DNA of 64,000 nucleotides from Rhynochetos jubatus (lineage: Eukaryota > Chordata > Aves > Eurypygiformes > Rhynochetidae), in contig CM050650.1 of NCBI GenBank assembly GCA_027574665.1, positions 103,017,086-103,081,085 on the forward strand. The letters run 5' to 3'. Numbering within the stretch: position 1 is the stretch's first letter; each line of letters begins with the position of its first letter. The notes beneath the pieces are model-generated. The model was given only the letters and a program-made list of their open reading frames with translations, ran no database searches and was not told the DNA's origin. Shown in pieces: positions 1 through 12,400 of this stretch. Position numbers and translations under genes: made by a program.

Positions 1-90
1 TTTTTATGCCATATATGTGACTCATCATTTTCTGAGAAATCCCATGCTAAATAGTCCCTATTGGGTCATAAATTTGTTTCCTCTGAAATT

Positions 91-120
91 AAAAACAAAC
101 AAACAAACAAACAAACCAAA
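91..120. repeat. (AAAC)n simple repeat
   Basis: Six to seven uninterrupted AAAC units in an A-rich context. No adjacent retroelement that would make it a poly-A tail is recognisable; more A-rich sequence follows at 134-144. Confidence 0.9.
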
Positions 121-317
121 TTAAAATGAATTAAAAAAAAAAAATCAGGATACTTTGGACCAACTAGAGTTCAGGAGTTCTTTGGCACTCTATTTTCCAC
201 ATTTTTTCCAAACAGCAATAAAAGGTTATTTATAGGAAAGTTGATTAAAAAGGCCTTATGAATTTACAATGTACCACTACATGACATTAATGAATTATGT
301 GATTTGTACTTTACATC

Positions 318-774
318 TTGGAGTTCTGTGCTGTCTCAGGGTTCTCCCAGTGTAAAAGAAACATGGGAATACTGAACCAAGTCCAGCAAAGGACCATTAG
401 GATAATAACGATTTTGAAGCAGCTGACATAGAAAGAGAGGCTGAAAGAACTGGAACTGTTCAGCTTGGACAAGAGAAGGATCTGAGGGATTTTATCAATA
501 TAAATAGCTGATAGTGGGAGAGGTGGGCAGTAGACATAAACACAGGAGATGCCTTCTGAACATAAGAAAACACTTTTTTGTAACGTGAGAATGGTTTATC
601 AGAAGAACAGGTTGTCCAGAGAGGTTTTGTAATCTCCATTCTCAGAGATATTAAAAACCTGATGGGACACAGCCCTGAACAACCTGCTCTGGCTGACCCT
701 GTTTTGAGCAAGGGCATTAGACTACGTGATCTCCAGAGGTCCCTTCCAACCTCAAGCATTTTGTGATTCTGTAG
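318..774 (+). mobile_element. CR1 LINE, 5'-truncated 3' end
   Basis: A decayed CR1 3' part in sense orientation. It starts at the region encoding the ORF2 C-terminus (the 'caagtccagcaaaggacc' stretch near 379 matches the conserved 'V-Q-R-R-A' coding segment), runs through the 'gagaggctgaaagaactgg' and 'ttcagcttggacaagagaagg' blocks (436-480), and ends with 'ggtcccttccaacctc' (737) and the CR1 tail unit 'gtgattctgt' (763). Several stops and indels break the reading frame. Only the last 10 percent or so of a full-length CR1 is present, which is the usual result of incomplete target-primed reverse transcription. Divergence looks high, so this is an old copy. Confidence 0.85.
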
Positions 775-2059
775 TTTGAGACAATTAAGCAACCAGTAAC
801 TTAGCAATGTTAAATGCTGAAACTATTCAGTGCCTACAGTTGCACACTTTTAGGGTCTGTGTGATTGTATTAGTTTAGGATCTGCGTGGCATAGTCAGTT
901 AAAATCACAAGGTCACTGTGTTTCCCATTTTACCACAAAGCCTTTTGGTATTTTAAATACGTTGTCATTCTCTATTTTCTTGTCATGTTTTCATTCCTGC
1001 TAAATGTGGCCTAGAGATATGCTGTACGAGGGAATATGTTAACATAAAATCACACCTGAGTAGCTTTTATTTTTCAGGTTTCTCAAAATACAACTGAAAT
1101 TTTGTAAAAGAGATTGTTTTTGTTCCAGATGACAAGAAAAGTGAGCCTCAAATATGTTATAAAGCCTGTAAAAACCCATCTCATGAATATTTTTGTTTGT
1201 TACAAGTTTTGATAATATATTACTGCAGAACATACATAATAAAGATGCTCAAAATTCTGTACCATCTCTATACCAGTGTTTCTTTAAAGAGGTAAATAAA
1301 AGATTAAAATGTAAATTTTTCATGAACATTCAGCTAAACGCAGTAGCTATTAGATTAAGTATATGCAATTGTGTAAAGCTGTTAATTGGTTAAGATTCCA
1401 AAATATCTTCTACTGATCTAAATGAGCAATGGAGAGATGCTGCCATCACAGGCCACAGTGATCCAGAATTTTGTGAAGCAGTGACTTATTGGTGAAACTC
1501 TAAATTTTTCATTACTTGCCTTCAGTTCTAATACAATAGCAAAGAATATTTCCAAGGAAACGAAAAGCTGTATAAAATATAAATATGCAGGAAAAACCTA
1601 ATTTTTCTTCTAATTGTCCCTGGATCAAACAAATATGATTGATTTATGTGGTTAAAACAGGCAGTAAACACAAGGTCTAGTGCACAGAGCTGCTACAGGA
1701 GAAACTTGTCAGTTATGCTGGAGAATCCCTCTTCCTAATGGATTTTTTTCTTTCTTATAACTGTTAACCACTGCAGACCCACTGGTGTGAGTTATGCTAC
1801 AATTTATCTTAAATAACTTACGTATCTAGGAATGAACCAGCTTAGGAGTTTCCAGCAGTCAAGTGAAAGAATGCAGGGTTTCTACCTCACTTCATCTCCA
1901 TCCATTAATTATAACCATACTTAGCATGTCTTCTAAATTTCAGGTGACTGTAAGTTCTGGATATGCATTTTCTTTAATATGACAGGTAGGTCATAATGCC
2001 TCTAGTAGTTTTTGATTGGCAAGTACTTATTTGTATATAATGTAATGCATAGAGAAGGT
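775..2059. other. Unannotated AT-rich stretch
   Basis: No gene or recognisable repeat. Open frames here are under 70 codons, overlap on both strands and have no family resemblance. Confidence 0.6.
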
Positions 2060-2143
2060 AGTGGGTTGCCCTTCTGTCTTGCTGAATGGCAGGATTCCAA
2101 GTAAAGACACAGACTCCACTTTAATATATAAAGATTAATACGC

Positions 2144-2146
<3 letters not shown>

Positions 2147-2175
<29 letters not shown>
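2147..2175. repeat. (TA)n microsatellite
   Basis: Fourteen consecutive TA dinucleotides. They lie inside the LTR-like element, in what would be its R/U5 part, so this locus may be length-variable between individuals. Confidence 0.95.
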
Positions 2176-2177
<2 letters not shown>

Positions 2178-2459
2178 TAGTAACAATCAAAAAGAACAGA
2201 AAAGCAGAATAGCAATGCACCAATTAGAAAGGAAAGACAAGCAAGATAGTGATGCACCAGTTCATTACTGTAAAGCAGGACAGTGATTAAGAGAAGCATA
2301 CATCATCAATTACCACCTCAAAACCATTATCCGGGTTCACAGGTGAGCTGGGAAGTCCCTCGGCAGCCTGGCCCCTTGAGAACTGGGGTAATTGGGAAAG
2401 TCCTACACGGTGCATTCATGCATAGGTGAGGCTTCAGAAGTCAGCCTGAGGGTCTCCCA

Positions 2460-2468
2460 CTTTTATAG
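2460..2468 (-). promoter_or_regulatory. TATA box of the 2.1-2.8 kb LTR
   Basis: CTATAAAAG on the minus strand, followed downstream by GTGGGAGACC. It is a strong TATA match at a position within the LTR-like block consistent with a U3 promoter. There is no evidence that it is active. Confidence 0.5.
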
Positions 2469-2792
2469 CCAGTAACAAACACCTTAACATAAGTCTTTTG
2501 GGCACAAATCCTGTGAACTTGCAGACTGTTATGCTCCAATTATCAGTCCCACCCAGAACACTGACCAGGTGCCCAGGATGAGACAGAGAATCAAGCCACA
2601 TCCTGTCAGCACACAATATGATATTGTCCAGATGTTTATGTTACCATTCGCAGAGGTGGATAATTATAGAGGCAGTAATCAATCATGAGCAGTAATCAAC
2701 TATTTTCACTACTCCTTCCTAGTCCATGGATTCGTAGACTAGGCAGAGCTCAGCTGGCATTCTGACCATGCCTCGATCTTATGTCTGTCACA

Positions 2793-3203
2793 AAGATAAA
2801 CCGAGCTTTTTATAAAGGAAACAAAGTTGCTTCTACCACCACATCACTTTCAGTGCATCTGCTGACCCTGACAGCAATATTTTCACTACCTGCAGAGACT
2901 GGTTTTTTAGAGAGTGTAGGAGCAGATTAGTGACAGGACATAGCTGATCACTTTGAAACTAGCCAACACTTATGTTTTGTATAAAGCAAGACAGAGCTTT
3001 GAAGGAAGAAAGTTGGCCACTTAGCCAGATTAAGCATTCATCAAAACTCATTTGATCATACCTGCTCTTCGATATGTATATCCCTAAAATTGTATCATAA
3101 TCAGTGAGGTAGGGTTTTTTAAGCTGTCATCTTGAACTTCCCTTTGTTTCTTTTCCACCACAAGAAAAATTATTGGTGAGATGTAATTCGATAGATAAAC
3201 TAT
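2793..3203. other. Unannotated AT-rich stretch
   Basis: No repeat or coding signal recognised between the LTR-like element and the next CR1. Confidence 0.55.
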
Positions 3204-3468
3204 GGAATCACAGAATTGTTGAAGTTGGAAGAAACTTTTGGATGTCATCTGGTTCATCGCCACTGCTCAAGCAGGGCCACTTAGAGCCCGTTGCTGAAGA
3301 CCATGTCCAGATGGCTTTTTAATACGCCCAAGGAAGAAGAGTCCACAGTCTCTCTGGGCAACCTGTCCCAGTGCTCAGTTAGTGTCACAGTGGAAAAGTG
3401 TTTCCTGATGTTCAGATGGACCCTCCTGTTTTTCAGTTTGTGCCCATGGCCTGTTGTCCTGTTGCTGT
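3204..3468 (-). mobile_element. CR1 LINE, minus strand, 3' part (interrupted by an LTR)
   Basis: Complement of the CR1 3' end. The tail unit appears as 'aatcacagaatt' (3206-3217), followed by the complement of the usual 'tccaacttc' block, then 'ctctctgggcaacctgtccc' (3351-3370), and the 'gtgcccatggcctgttgtcc' stretch (3440-3459). At 3468 the CR1 stops in mid-sequence at 'cctgttgctg' and an LTR begins; the CR1 resumes at 4041 with 'gctggatacc'. Together the two CR1 parts make one continuous old copy of about 400 bp. Confidence 0.9.
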
Positions 3469-4040
3469 TGTCATGGTTTAACCTCATCCAGCAACTAAGT
3501 ACAATGCAGTCGCTTGCTCACCGCACCCCTTCCCCCCACCTCCAATGGAGGAGGAGAATCAAGACAAACTCATAAGTTGAAATAAGATCAGTTTAATAAT
3601 TGAAAGGAAAGGAAATAATTATACCAATAATACTAACAATACTAATAAAATGGAAATGAAAATAACGAAAGGAAAACAAATCACCACTCACCACACTCTG
3701 GTTGACTGAGAGCCAGTGACAGAGAGAGAGAGTGAGAGTCCACCCCTGTCCCAACCTCCAACCCATACACTGAGCATAAAATTTCATGGAGTGAAATACT
3801 CCCTTGGCCAACCTCAGCCAGCCGTCCTAACCGTGTCCCCTTCTATGTCTTTTAGTGAAGAAGCTGAGAAGACATGCCCAGCACCAGGAACTGAAAAAGT
3901 CATTGGCTCAGTACAAACACTCCTTAGCAACTACTAAAAACACCAGCACTATCAATACTCTTCTCCACACAAAGGCAAAACATCACCTCACACTGGCCAC
4001 TGTGAAGAAAACCAGCTTGGTCCCAACCAAAACCAGCACA
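3469..4040 (-). mobile_element. Solo LTR of an avian ERVL-like retrovirus, nested in CR1
   Basis: The block starts 'tgtcatggttta' and ends 'aaccagcaca', the TG...CA borders of an abundant avian ERV LTR family, here in reverse orientation. Read on the minus strand it contains, in order, the decayed CCAAAGGGATATT-type box (complement near 3804-3817), a TATA position that has decayed, and the (ATT/AGT)-rich region near 3624-3655. The flanks are gctgt (3464-3468) and gctgg (4041-4045), a 5-bp target duplication with one mismatch, and the flanking CR1 is continuous across the site. No internal retroviral genes remain. Known mechanism: recombination between the two LTRs of a provirus leaves one LTR. 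Confidence 0.88.
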
Positions 4041-4177
4041 GCTGGATACCAGGAAAACAGCTTCATTTTCTTGTATCTTCCTTCCAAGTGTTTATGTATG
4101 TTGATAAGATCTCACTGAGACTTCTCTAGGCTGAAAAGTCCCAGGTCTTTCAGCTTGTCCTCATAGAGGGATATGTC
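4041..4177 (-). mobile_element. CR1 LINE, minus strand, upstream part of the split copy
   Basis: Continuation of the CR1 at 3204-3468 beyond the nested LTR. It includes the complement of the 'gatctcactgagacttctc' (4108-4126) and 'aggtctttcagcttgtcctc' (4143-4162) segments, which encode the conserved end of ORF2. Similarity fades after about 4177. Confidence 0.85.
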
Positions 4178-6251
4178 AGACCCAAGACAGGACTAAAGTT
4201 GCCCCTGGACTAAAGACCTAGTAGTTCAAGCTCAGCTGTGATTATGGAAGATGCTGCATAAGTCTATTACATCAATGACCACACTACTAGCCTTCACAGG
4301 GATCAGCAGCAGTCAGTTTGGTAATTTAGGCTTTATTGCCTTACTTAATATGTGGTTCAGCACACCATAATTTGTCACTCTAATTTCAACCGAGGTCAAA
4401 GGTAAGGACTTCTTTTGAGACTGCGTTATACTCACTGCTAGCAGTTGAAAAATTCACTGCAAGTAGCTCAACAGCTAAATATTTTTAATTGATTATTTCT
4501 GTATTTTCCCACAGCTCTTTCTACTTTGCTGCAGAAGCAGGGAATTAAACATGATTGCACTGACATGACAGTTGCTGAACCACTATCCACAGCCTAATGC
4601 TGTGCCATATAGCAACTGGAGGCAGAAAAACTCTGGCAGACATTGCCAGTATTTGGCCTTTCCCAACTACCATCTCACTCTGAATGAGAAATGGAAACCA
4701 AAATACAGCAATTAATTTCTAGACACAACAAAGACAGGTAGTTGACAGATGAATTTGAAGAGATAGATCTTCAAGTCAAACAAAAGCTGCAAGAAGGAGG
4801 TAAAAAAAAGATAAAACTTAGGCAAGCATACATTTATCAGTTATGCCTCTAAATGTCAGAAAGCGAGCATTCCAATATTTGAATCTATAAACATGAAAAC
4901 ATGTTTTCTAGATATATTACTATAATGCTATTAAGCTATTACTTTATGTTACTAAAAGGACACAAATATCTGAAACTTACCACATGGCTCCTTTCTTTTA
5001 CTCCTATATTTATATATTGCCCTACAGCTGACAGCATGTAGTGTTCCCTCATTATCTGATGTTAAATGTAGTCAGTATAAGGATATGTATCCAGACTGGT
5101 CTGTTTTCAAGCAATGTTTCAACCTTTAGGAGTGGTGTAAAGAGATATTTAACCAAACTTGAATCTCTTCCTGAAAGACCATAGCCTTCTATCTCCATCC
5201 AGGGCACATCATCAACACTTCTGTAACCTTCTGTTGCCCTTTCTACACCTGCCTCCACAAAATCTCTTCTGAAATATTCATAACATTCTGGTTCATGAAA
5301 GAAGGTTCACAGAAAGTGCCAATAATAATTTTTTGCTTATTTTACATAGCTTATACATGCAGGTTTATATTCAAGTCTATGCAACCTATTTAACACAGAC
5401 AGTAGGTACGTATCTTATTAAAATTTAATTTTAACTTAATTTCTTTTGGAGTCAAAATTAAATGTATTACAGAAAATAGAAAGTTCATAACCTTCCACTT
5501 GTTTGCAAGTTATAGGTAACTATCTTGGACAGTCTAAAGCAAACATTTCAGCCAAACAGCTGCTCACACATGCTCTCTTTGGCCAGAATAAAAGTAGCAC
5601 AAAACTTTAATTATTTAATGCCAAAAAAATTTCAAGTATCACAGAGATGAATGTGGTTTATACAGATAAGTACCCAAGGGAAAAGGCTTCTGAATATATA
5701 TATCTTTAAAAGAGCAAATGTGAGATGACAGCATACCTTTAAAGATACCATCACAAACCAACAAGTTTACTGTTCCCATTACATAAAACTCCAGAATGAT
5801 TCAGGCAGTTCAGTAGTTCAGGTAACTTTCTCTATCAGCTCAGACATGAGATACCTGGATCCCTGCTTCCTTTGACTAATTCTGTAAGAAATTATCTTAT
5901 AGTAATCCAGTTTTATAAATTAACGTGCATATAACGCTTGGGCTTGTGCAGGTTTTAGCACTTGTGGAGGTCTGCATTGGAGGTTCCTCAGACACGTCAG
6001 GAGATCTTGGAGATATATAGGTTCAAGACAACTCATAGGTACAAAAATTAAGCAAATTACTTCATGGGGCACCTCATGCTACAACCTGAAATGCTACAGC
6101 TAAATGGCAAGAGAAATAGACAAAGATATGGCACTCCCTTTGTCATGCATTGCTTTCTTGGAAGCACATTGCATCACCATGAGAGAATAAAATCTGTTAC
6201 AAACTTAGTAGGGTGAAAAGGAAGGTTAGTGTATCTTGTGTTATAACATAG
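4178..6251. other. Unannotated AT-rich stretch
   Basis: About 2 kb without a recognisable repeat, RNA gene or coding region. Open frames are at most 68 codons. Confidence 0.6.
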
Positions 6252-6404
6252 CATCATAGAATGGTTTGGATGCAATGGGACCTTAAAGATCATCTAGTCC
6301 CAAGCCCCCTGCCATGGGCAGGGACACCCTCCACTAGACCAGGTTGCTCAAAGCCTCATCCAGACTGGCATTGGACACTTCCAGGGGTGGGGCATATAAC
6401 AGCA
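6252..6404 (-). mobile_element. CR1 LINE 3' tail, minus strand
   Basis: A short and well-preserved CR1 3' end in reverse. It runs from the tail 'atcatagaatggtttgga' (6253) through 'gaccttaaagatcatctagt' (6279), 'ccctgccatgggcagggaca' (6308) and 'aggttgctcaaagcctcatc' (6341) to 'cttccaggggtggggcat' (6377). The 5' truncation lies about 150 bp from the end. The preservation suggests a younger copy than those at 318 and 3204. Confidence 0.93.
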
Positions 6405-9400
6405 TGGAGTTGCAGCTATAAAAACATTTGCTTCAAGCATAATTGCACACATACTTATGACGTATATCCCTCCCCAGAAAGTTTTTACTTGAAATGGGTG
6501 TCCCGAAGGCAAATGACGATGTAACATTATCCAAGTAAGAAGAGGTAAAAATAAGATACCATCAGAGATGTATATGTCAAGTTTGCATACATCTGTGGCA
6601 CAATTGAATAGGGCCTGTGTTGGAGCTGTTTGATGTGAAATGGTGTCTCTGTCATCAAGAAAGAATAGCAAATGATAAAAATTATATCTTTGATGTCTGA
6701 AATGCACCATGTATCTAAAAGCCCACTCACAAAATGGAAGCCCATGAAGGGTTATCTAAGGGGAACTGTTCTCTACATGAAGAAATCTCATGACTGGATA
6801 ACTGTTCATAAAGAGGGACCAAAGATCTATTCTGGACCCCTTCTTTTAACACACTTAAAAACAGTGCTTTAAAATGCATGTCAGAGTTCACTTAGAATAT
6901 GAATAGTTTTGTTTTCTTGTGGAGTTGTGTAGATTGCAATAAAATTAAACTAGTAATAACATAAACATGACAGATAATAGATGGTGTTAAGTGATCACAG
7001 TTTGAATTTCCCATCACTGTCCTAATGAAGTGCTTTAATCCTGGTAACAAAGGTTAGTGACAGCATAGAACTCATTCTTCTCTTGCTTACCCTAATGACA
7101 TTGTTCATTTTTCTAATAATAGAAAACAAAACTTAATTTATTTCTCTGTGGTAATTATTTCAAATAGACCAATAGAATTGCAATCCAGACTGCCCAATAC
7201 CTTCACCATGTGGTATTACAGAGCATTCTGTTTTCCAACCAGCTTTGTATCACTACAGTTTTGAAAAACAGACAGTAGTTTTAAATGACAGTAATAACTT
7301 TGAAGGAGCAGGGTTTGAGCTTTGTTTAGTCTCTTTGTTTTCTCTGTTCCCTCCTAAAGCTACTTCTCGATATTCTAGGGCTCATAGCTATCCTTTTCTG
7401 GAGCAGTGAAGAGCACAGAGTATATACAAAAACATATTGCAGTGTGAATACTTGTAACTTAGCATTCACACATCCAAAGCTACAAAATAATCAGGGAACT
7501 ATTGAACTAAACTGCATGTTCTTCAATTTGCTGGATGTTATTAGATGTATGCTTATGCTATTATTTAAGAATGTCAAGTAGATAATTTAAACCTCAAAGG
7601 ATGTTATGACAGTCTGTAAACAGAACACATGTAAGTGGATTGTTTCATCCAGGTAAAATACTGATGTGATTTTGCTCAGGAAAAAGTCATTGACATGTCA
7701 GAAAACAGACAAACAAACACAGAAGCCAAACAAACAAAAAATCCCACCCAACCTTAAAAATCACCCACAAACTTTTAAAGGCCTAAAATGCCTCTTAAGT
7801 GTTTTGTCAGCTGTTCTTAGACATGTAGGAAGAGGAGCCACCCTAAAAAGGATGCAGCTTTTATCAATATAATTCAGGATATGTTTATTATACTTGCAGT
7901 GCCATTTTAGTGCCCTGTGATATTTGTCTAATTCCACTGCAACCATTGGCAATCCAGTTTGTTATTCTGTCCTGGCTTAAACAGGGGATGCTAATGAACC
8001 TTAGGTATAAACCAAGCAAAGGTGATGGAAATGAAAGCAATGGTGAAACCAAATAGCTAGAGACTTGTTTAAAATAAGGCTGAATGGAAGAGGTGAAAAA
8101 ATCCTAAAATTAAAGAAAATTAAAGGGTAAAATCTTGTTTTTAAAATACCTTAATAAAGGTTTAAATATTATGGTATAACATGCCAGATTCTATAAAAAA
8201 AAAGAAAAGTAACTATTTACTTAGTAAATAACATGCAGAAGTTCTGATTAAGCATTTTGAAATATTGACTATTTTTATGCAATTACCCAAGCACTATTTT
8301 GAAGTAAATCATGCTAACTCTTGTTTTTTAAAATCAAGTGTTAAACCCACAGGCACTTAATATTTCATGCACAAATCTTAACACTAATTCCTCAGGCAAG
8401 GCATGACTACTGTTTAGTATTGCATTTTTTGCTCATGAAAGCAACAATACCAAGTAAGGTGGTGACTTTTGACCACAGAACTCAGAACAACAATAACCTG
8501 TGGGCTGAAAGAAAATATGTATTGCAGTATGATCCCTAGTGGACAGTAGTGCACATAATAAAACTACCAGACATAAAATGTTAGGGGTATAAAAACTTAA
8601 ATTTTGCAGAAACTCCCTATTGACTGGCTGTTTGAAATATGGCCAATGGCAAACATGGAACACGAATGACACCTAGTGGTCGCATAGTCTTTCCATCAGG
8701 GAGGCTTGATTCTAGTCTTCATTTGCAATGTACAGTCATATATGTACACACCCACCTAGTTTTCTCAGTCTTACCATTCATACTACTTTTCACACTGCTA
8801 AAATCGGTGTTCTTCATCCCCAAGTAGTCCCTGACTCATCTTGTAATCTAAGGAGACAGTCTATAAATACAAGGTAAAGGAAAGATGTTCTTAAATTTGT
8901 TCAATTTGTATTCCTTGAGCCTGGCACTCTGTTGCCGAATGCTGATGTGCAAGAGCATGTGTATATACTTCTTTGTCTTAACTGCTTTTTGATTCAGTAA
9001 ACAGCCCATATTTATAATCCAGTTACCACCCATATTCGCTTTGATTAGCTGCTCCATTTCTCTGAGACAGTCTGAGAGGAAGACATATTAAAAAGTAAAA
9101 AAAATATGCTTGTGGACTTTGGCTGAAGAAGGGTATTCTATTATTATTGGAGTGCTTTGAAAATGGCTGAGAGATGGGTTTGTGGAGAAAAGGCAAATAG
9201 AACTAACACCTGTGTGTACATGAATGTATTGAAAGAAAATTCCCTGGCATAATTAAAATAAATTAACATCTGTTCTTTTTTAAAGCTGTTCCTGACATAA
9301 ACGTCCTCTAACACTCGGTTTCATTTAAAAATTAATAATATTGTCGTGTTCCCTTTCTTAATATTTACCTCAAAATAACAAATGCAAAATCTTATAAAAA

Positions 9401-12400
9401 TGGTTATCCATAATCAAGCAGAGGAAAAGATTGCTTTTCAGAAACCACACTCCTTAAATAGGCAGTAATGCTTTCATTGCTCCCTGAAATATTCTGCCTT
9501 ATGCTCTCCTCACAAATACGTGAATATTGTTGATTGACAAAAGCCTGCATAGATATAAATCAAAACCTTTTTTATGTTAATTTATATAAAGATGTAATGA
9601 CATTCTACTGCATATTTTTCTGCTTCTGAGTCTATTTCTGTACCACTAGTAATAAAAAGGCATTACTTCTTTCAAAGGTCTAATTACAAACCTCTAGAGA
9701 AAACAGTGCAGTGGAATTTAAACATTGTCACAGTCACTGACCTCAAATTGAACAGAGAAAGCAAACCTGATACAGTCCTTCACTTTACTTCTAAGTGGCA
9801 TTGAAAATCCACACCTAATATTCGTTATATTTATTTACATGCTATACTACATGACAGTAGAAAGACCTCAGAAAATACATAGATTAAAATAAGGCAGATA
9901 AAATATACTCTGCCCTTTATGAGCTTATCCTTGGGAGACAGGCTTAAGAAGTGCTATGAGCTTTCCTATAATACAAATCACAAAGAGATTGCTTTATGTG
10001 GAAAACACAATGGGCTGCTAGCTACGTGTGTTAGTATGCTGGCCATTTCATTGAGGATGCATGCAGGTTCCTGAGAAATACTGTTTTTCATATTACCAAA
10101 GCGTCAGCCTAATCTGAGTCCTACATGTGAAATGCTCTTGAATGCTGTTGGTAGACTTGATCAGGAAGACAGCTTTCAATAAATTCTAACATAATGGGCA
10201 ACACATCAGGGTTTCTATGATTTTCATCAGAAGGGAGGGGTCTTGTATATGACCTGTTAAAAGATTTGTGGCTTTATTACTGTGGTATAGCTGCAATTCA
10301 TTTTATAGCATTGAATTTATCTGATGAAAGGAGCAAGATTTTCCTCCTCTTTTTCAAGAAAAATGTGATTGTCTGATTAAGTTCCTGGAGTAGAATGTAG
10401 GATTTTGTGGTTATGTTTCTGACTTCTGTGTAGACTGAGTCTAGATCTGAACTTTGTGACTTAAGTTCTCCATCTGTAAAATGAAGAAAGTAATTTCTTT
10501 ATAATTCCTTTTATTCAGCTCTGTCTGTTTAGGTTATAAACTCTTCCAGGTGAAGCATGTATTGATTTCTTTGAATGTATAGAGTTTAGCAGCAACAGAG
10601 TATTGGTTCTGCACAAGTCACCCCAAGGATCTCAGACTGGTTAGGATTTTAAAAATGTGGCTGTTCCCTAACATCTCAGGTCACACACACTGACTTGTCT
10701 GTTGTCCCACCCTTCACATTATTCACTTGCTAGTGTATATTTGAGTCTATCACACCTCTGTTCTTTTGCATAGTTGAAAATGTTGTGTGGATTTTACAGG
10801 CCACACAGAAGGCAAAAGATGTTACAGCCTTTTCCACAGGCTCTCTTAGTTGTAGCTTTCCTAGTAGATTAGAGTGCTAGGCAATATTTCCAGATGGGAA
10901 TCCATTGTGTTAGACCATTGGGTTAGACTGCCAGCAGAGTTCCTCACACAGCTCTGGGCCAGGCAATTGTCAGTTTTCCAAGCAGTGCCTGCACATGGTT
11001 CCAGTTCCACAATTTTCCTTTGTAAAGTCCTCAGTGGCAGTGGTGGAATACAAAAGAGGTAACAGCAAAATGTGTATGGTACGGTCAACGATGGAGACGT
11101 GACCACAGTGAATGGTCACCACCAAAAGTAATTAATCTCTTCTCAGCAGCAACGTAACATCTGGATGCCTATTCAGAGCACATATTTCTGAAACTACTTG
11201 GCCTACAAACTCCACAAGATATTTCATAAGACATTTCTCTCTGAAACTTTCCTTAAACTTATGGTTTATAGCTAATCGTTTTAAGATGGTTTTACAAATA
11301 CCTCATGCATCCTTCTGAGGCAATAGAGAGATTCTGAAATGAAAGAAAAAAGAAAGCAAAGATAGACTGTCTAATTATTCTCACCTATGAAATCTTAATT
11401 TATATATAAATTGTATTATGCACTTCTGTATAATTATATGTATTACATAACAAATATACATTGTTCATTTTCTCAGTGCAACTGTTTTTAAAAGGATAGT
11501 TAGAGAAAAAAGCTGGAGTTTGTCTGGGAGAGTTAGCAGAAAGGCAGTGTGTTAAATCTGTCTAAAACATTGTGTTTGGGTCCTGTAAATACTGTTTAAG
11601 TTATCAACCCTAAAATAAATTTCCTACCACAGCCTTTACTTAGGTGGAACAGCCCTAGCATACATGTTAGATCTTTGTCTGGCTTAATTTCCTCTGTACT
11701 GGCTGTATTACAAGGGAAAACTGGACCCTGCCCTTTGCTGTCACAAACAATCTCCCATATTTCCTATTTTCTGCTCAGTGATGTAAATGTGAGATTATTG
11801 TCCCTCTCTTCTTTGTGAATAAGTGTCAGATTGCTTCTCTTTGTGGATTCATGCTAGAAAAGCATCCTGCCCTGAATGTTCAGTTGAAAGACGTCATTAA
11901 AAAGAGGTTCACATAGTAAAGCAAATTAATTCAATACGCACCATAATCCCTTTGTGATGCTCATCCTACACCATCTTCAAGCCTGGAGTGAAGGTTCAGG
12001 TCAGTTCTTGTTCTGTCCTACATGGAATAAAGAAAGATTGCAATTTCCTGTTACCATGTTTGTAAAGAAAAAAACACTTTAAGAGTTGAAATAGCTAGAA
12101 TTTGAAAATTATGTACCCAACTTGCCCAGGTGAGTCTTCATGTAACTTGATTTCTCAGGGAAGTGAGGAGACTTTCACCACACTCAGAGTCTGTTGAAGG
12201 AATTCAACAGTAAAAGCAAAAGATGACTATCACACAGTTTTATCCGCTTCAAGACTTTCTCACTCTCCATGCAATGAGTCTTGCTAGGAAAAGCATGGTC
12301 CGAGGACTTATGTTTAAGGACTGCTAAATAGTCAGCAAATGGTCACAGCCTCAAATAGAAAGGAGAGATGAGAGGAAAGAAGGTTACCTTGCATATCAGG

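Larger units (their letters stand above)
2060..2792 (-). mobile_element. Solo LTR-like element, minus strand
   Basis: Read on the minus strand, the block begins with a TG-type end (complement of '..tgtctgtca' at 2790), has a clean TATA box CTATAAAAG (2468-2460) and about 335 bp downstream an ATTAAA polyadenylation-like signal (2125-2120) followed by a GT-rich stretch, the order expected of U3-R-U5. The last about 60 bp lead to a plausible CA end near 2062. No primer-binding site, polypurine tract, gag or pol remnant flanks it, so it is best read as a solo LTR left by recombination. I could not find a matching target-site duplication, so both borders are approximate. The family is not one I can name. 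Moderate certainty. Confidence 0.5.
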
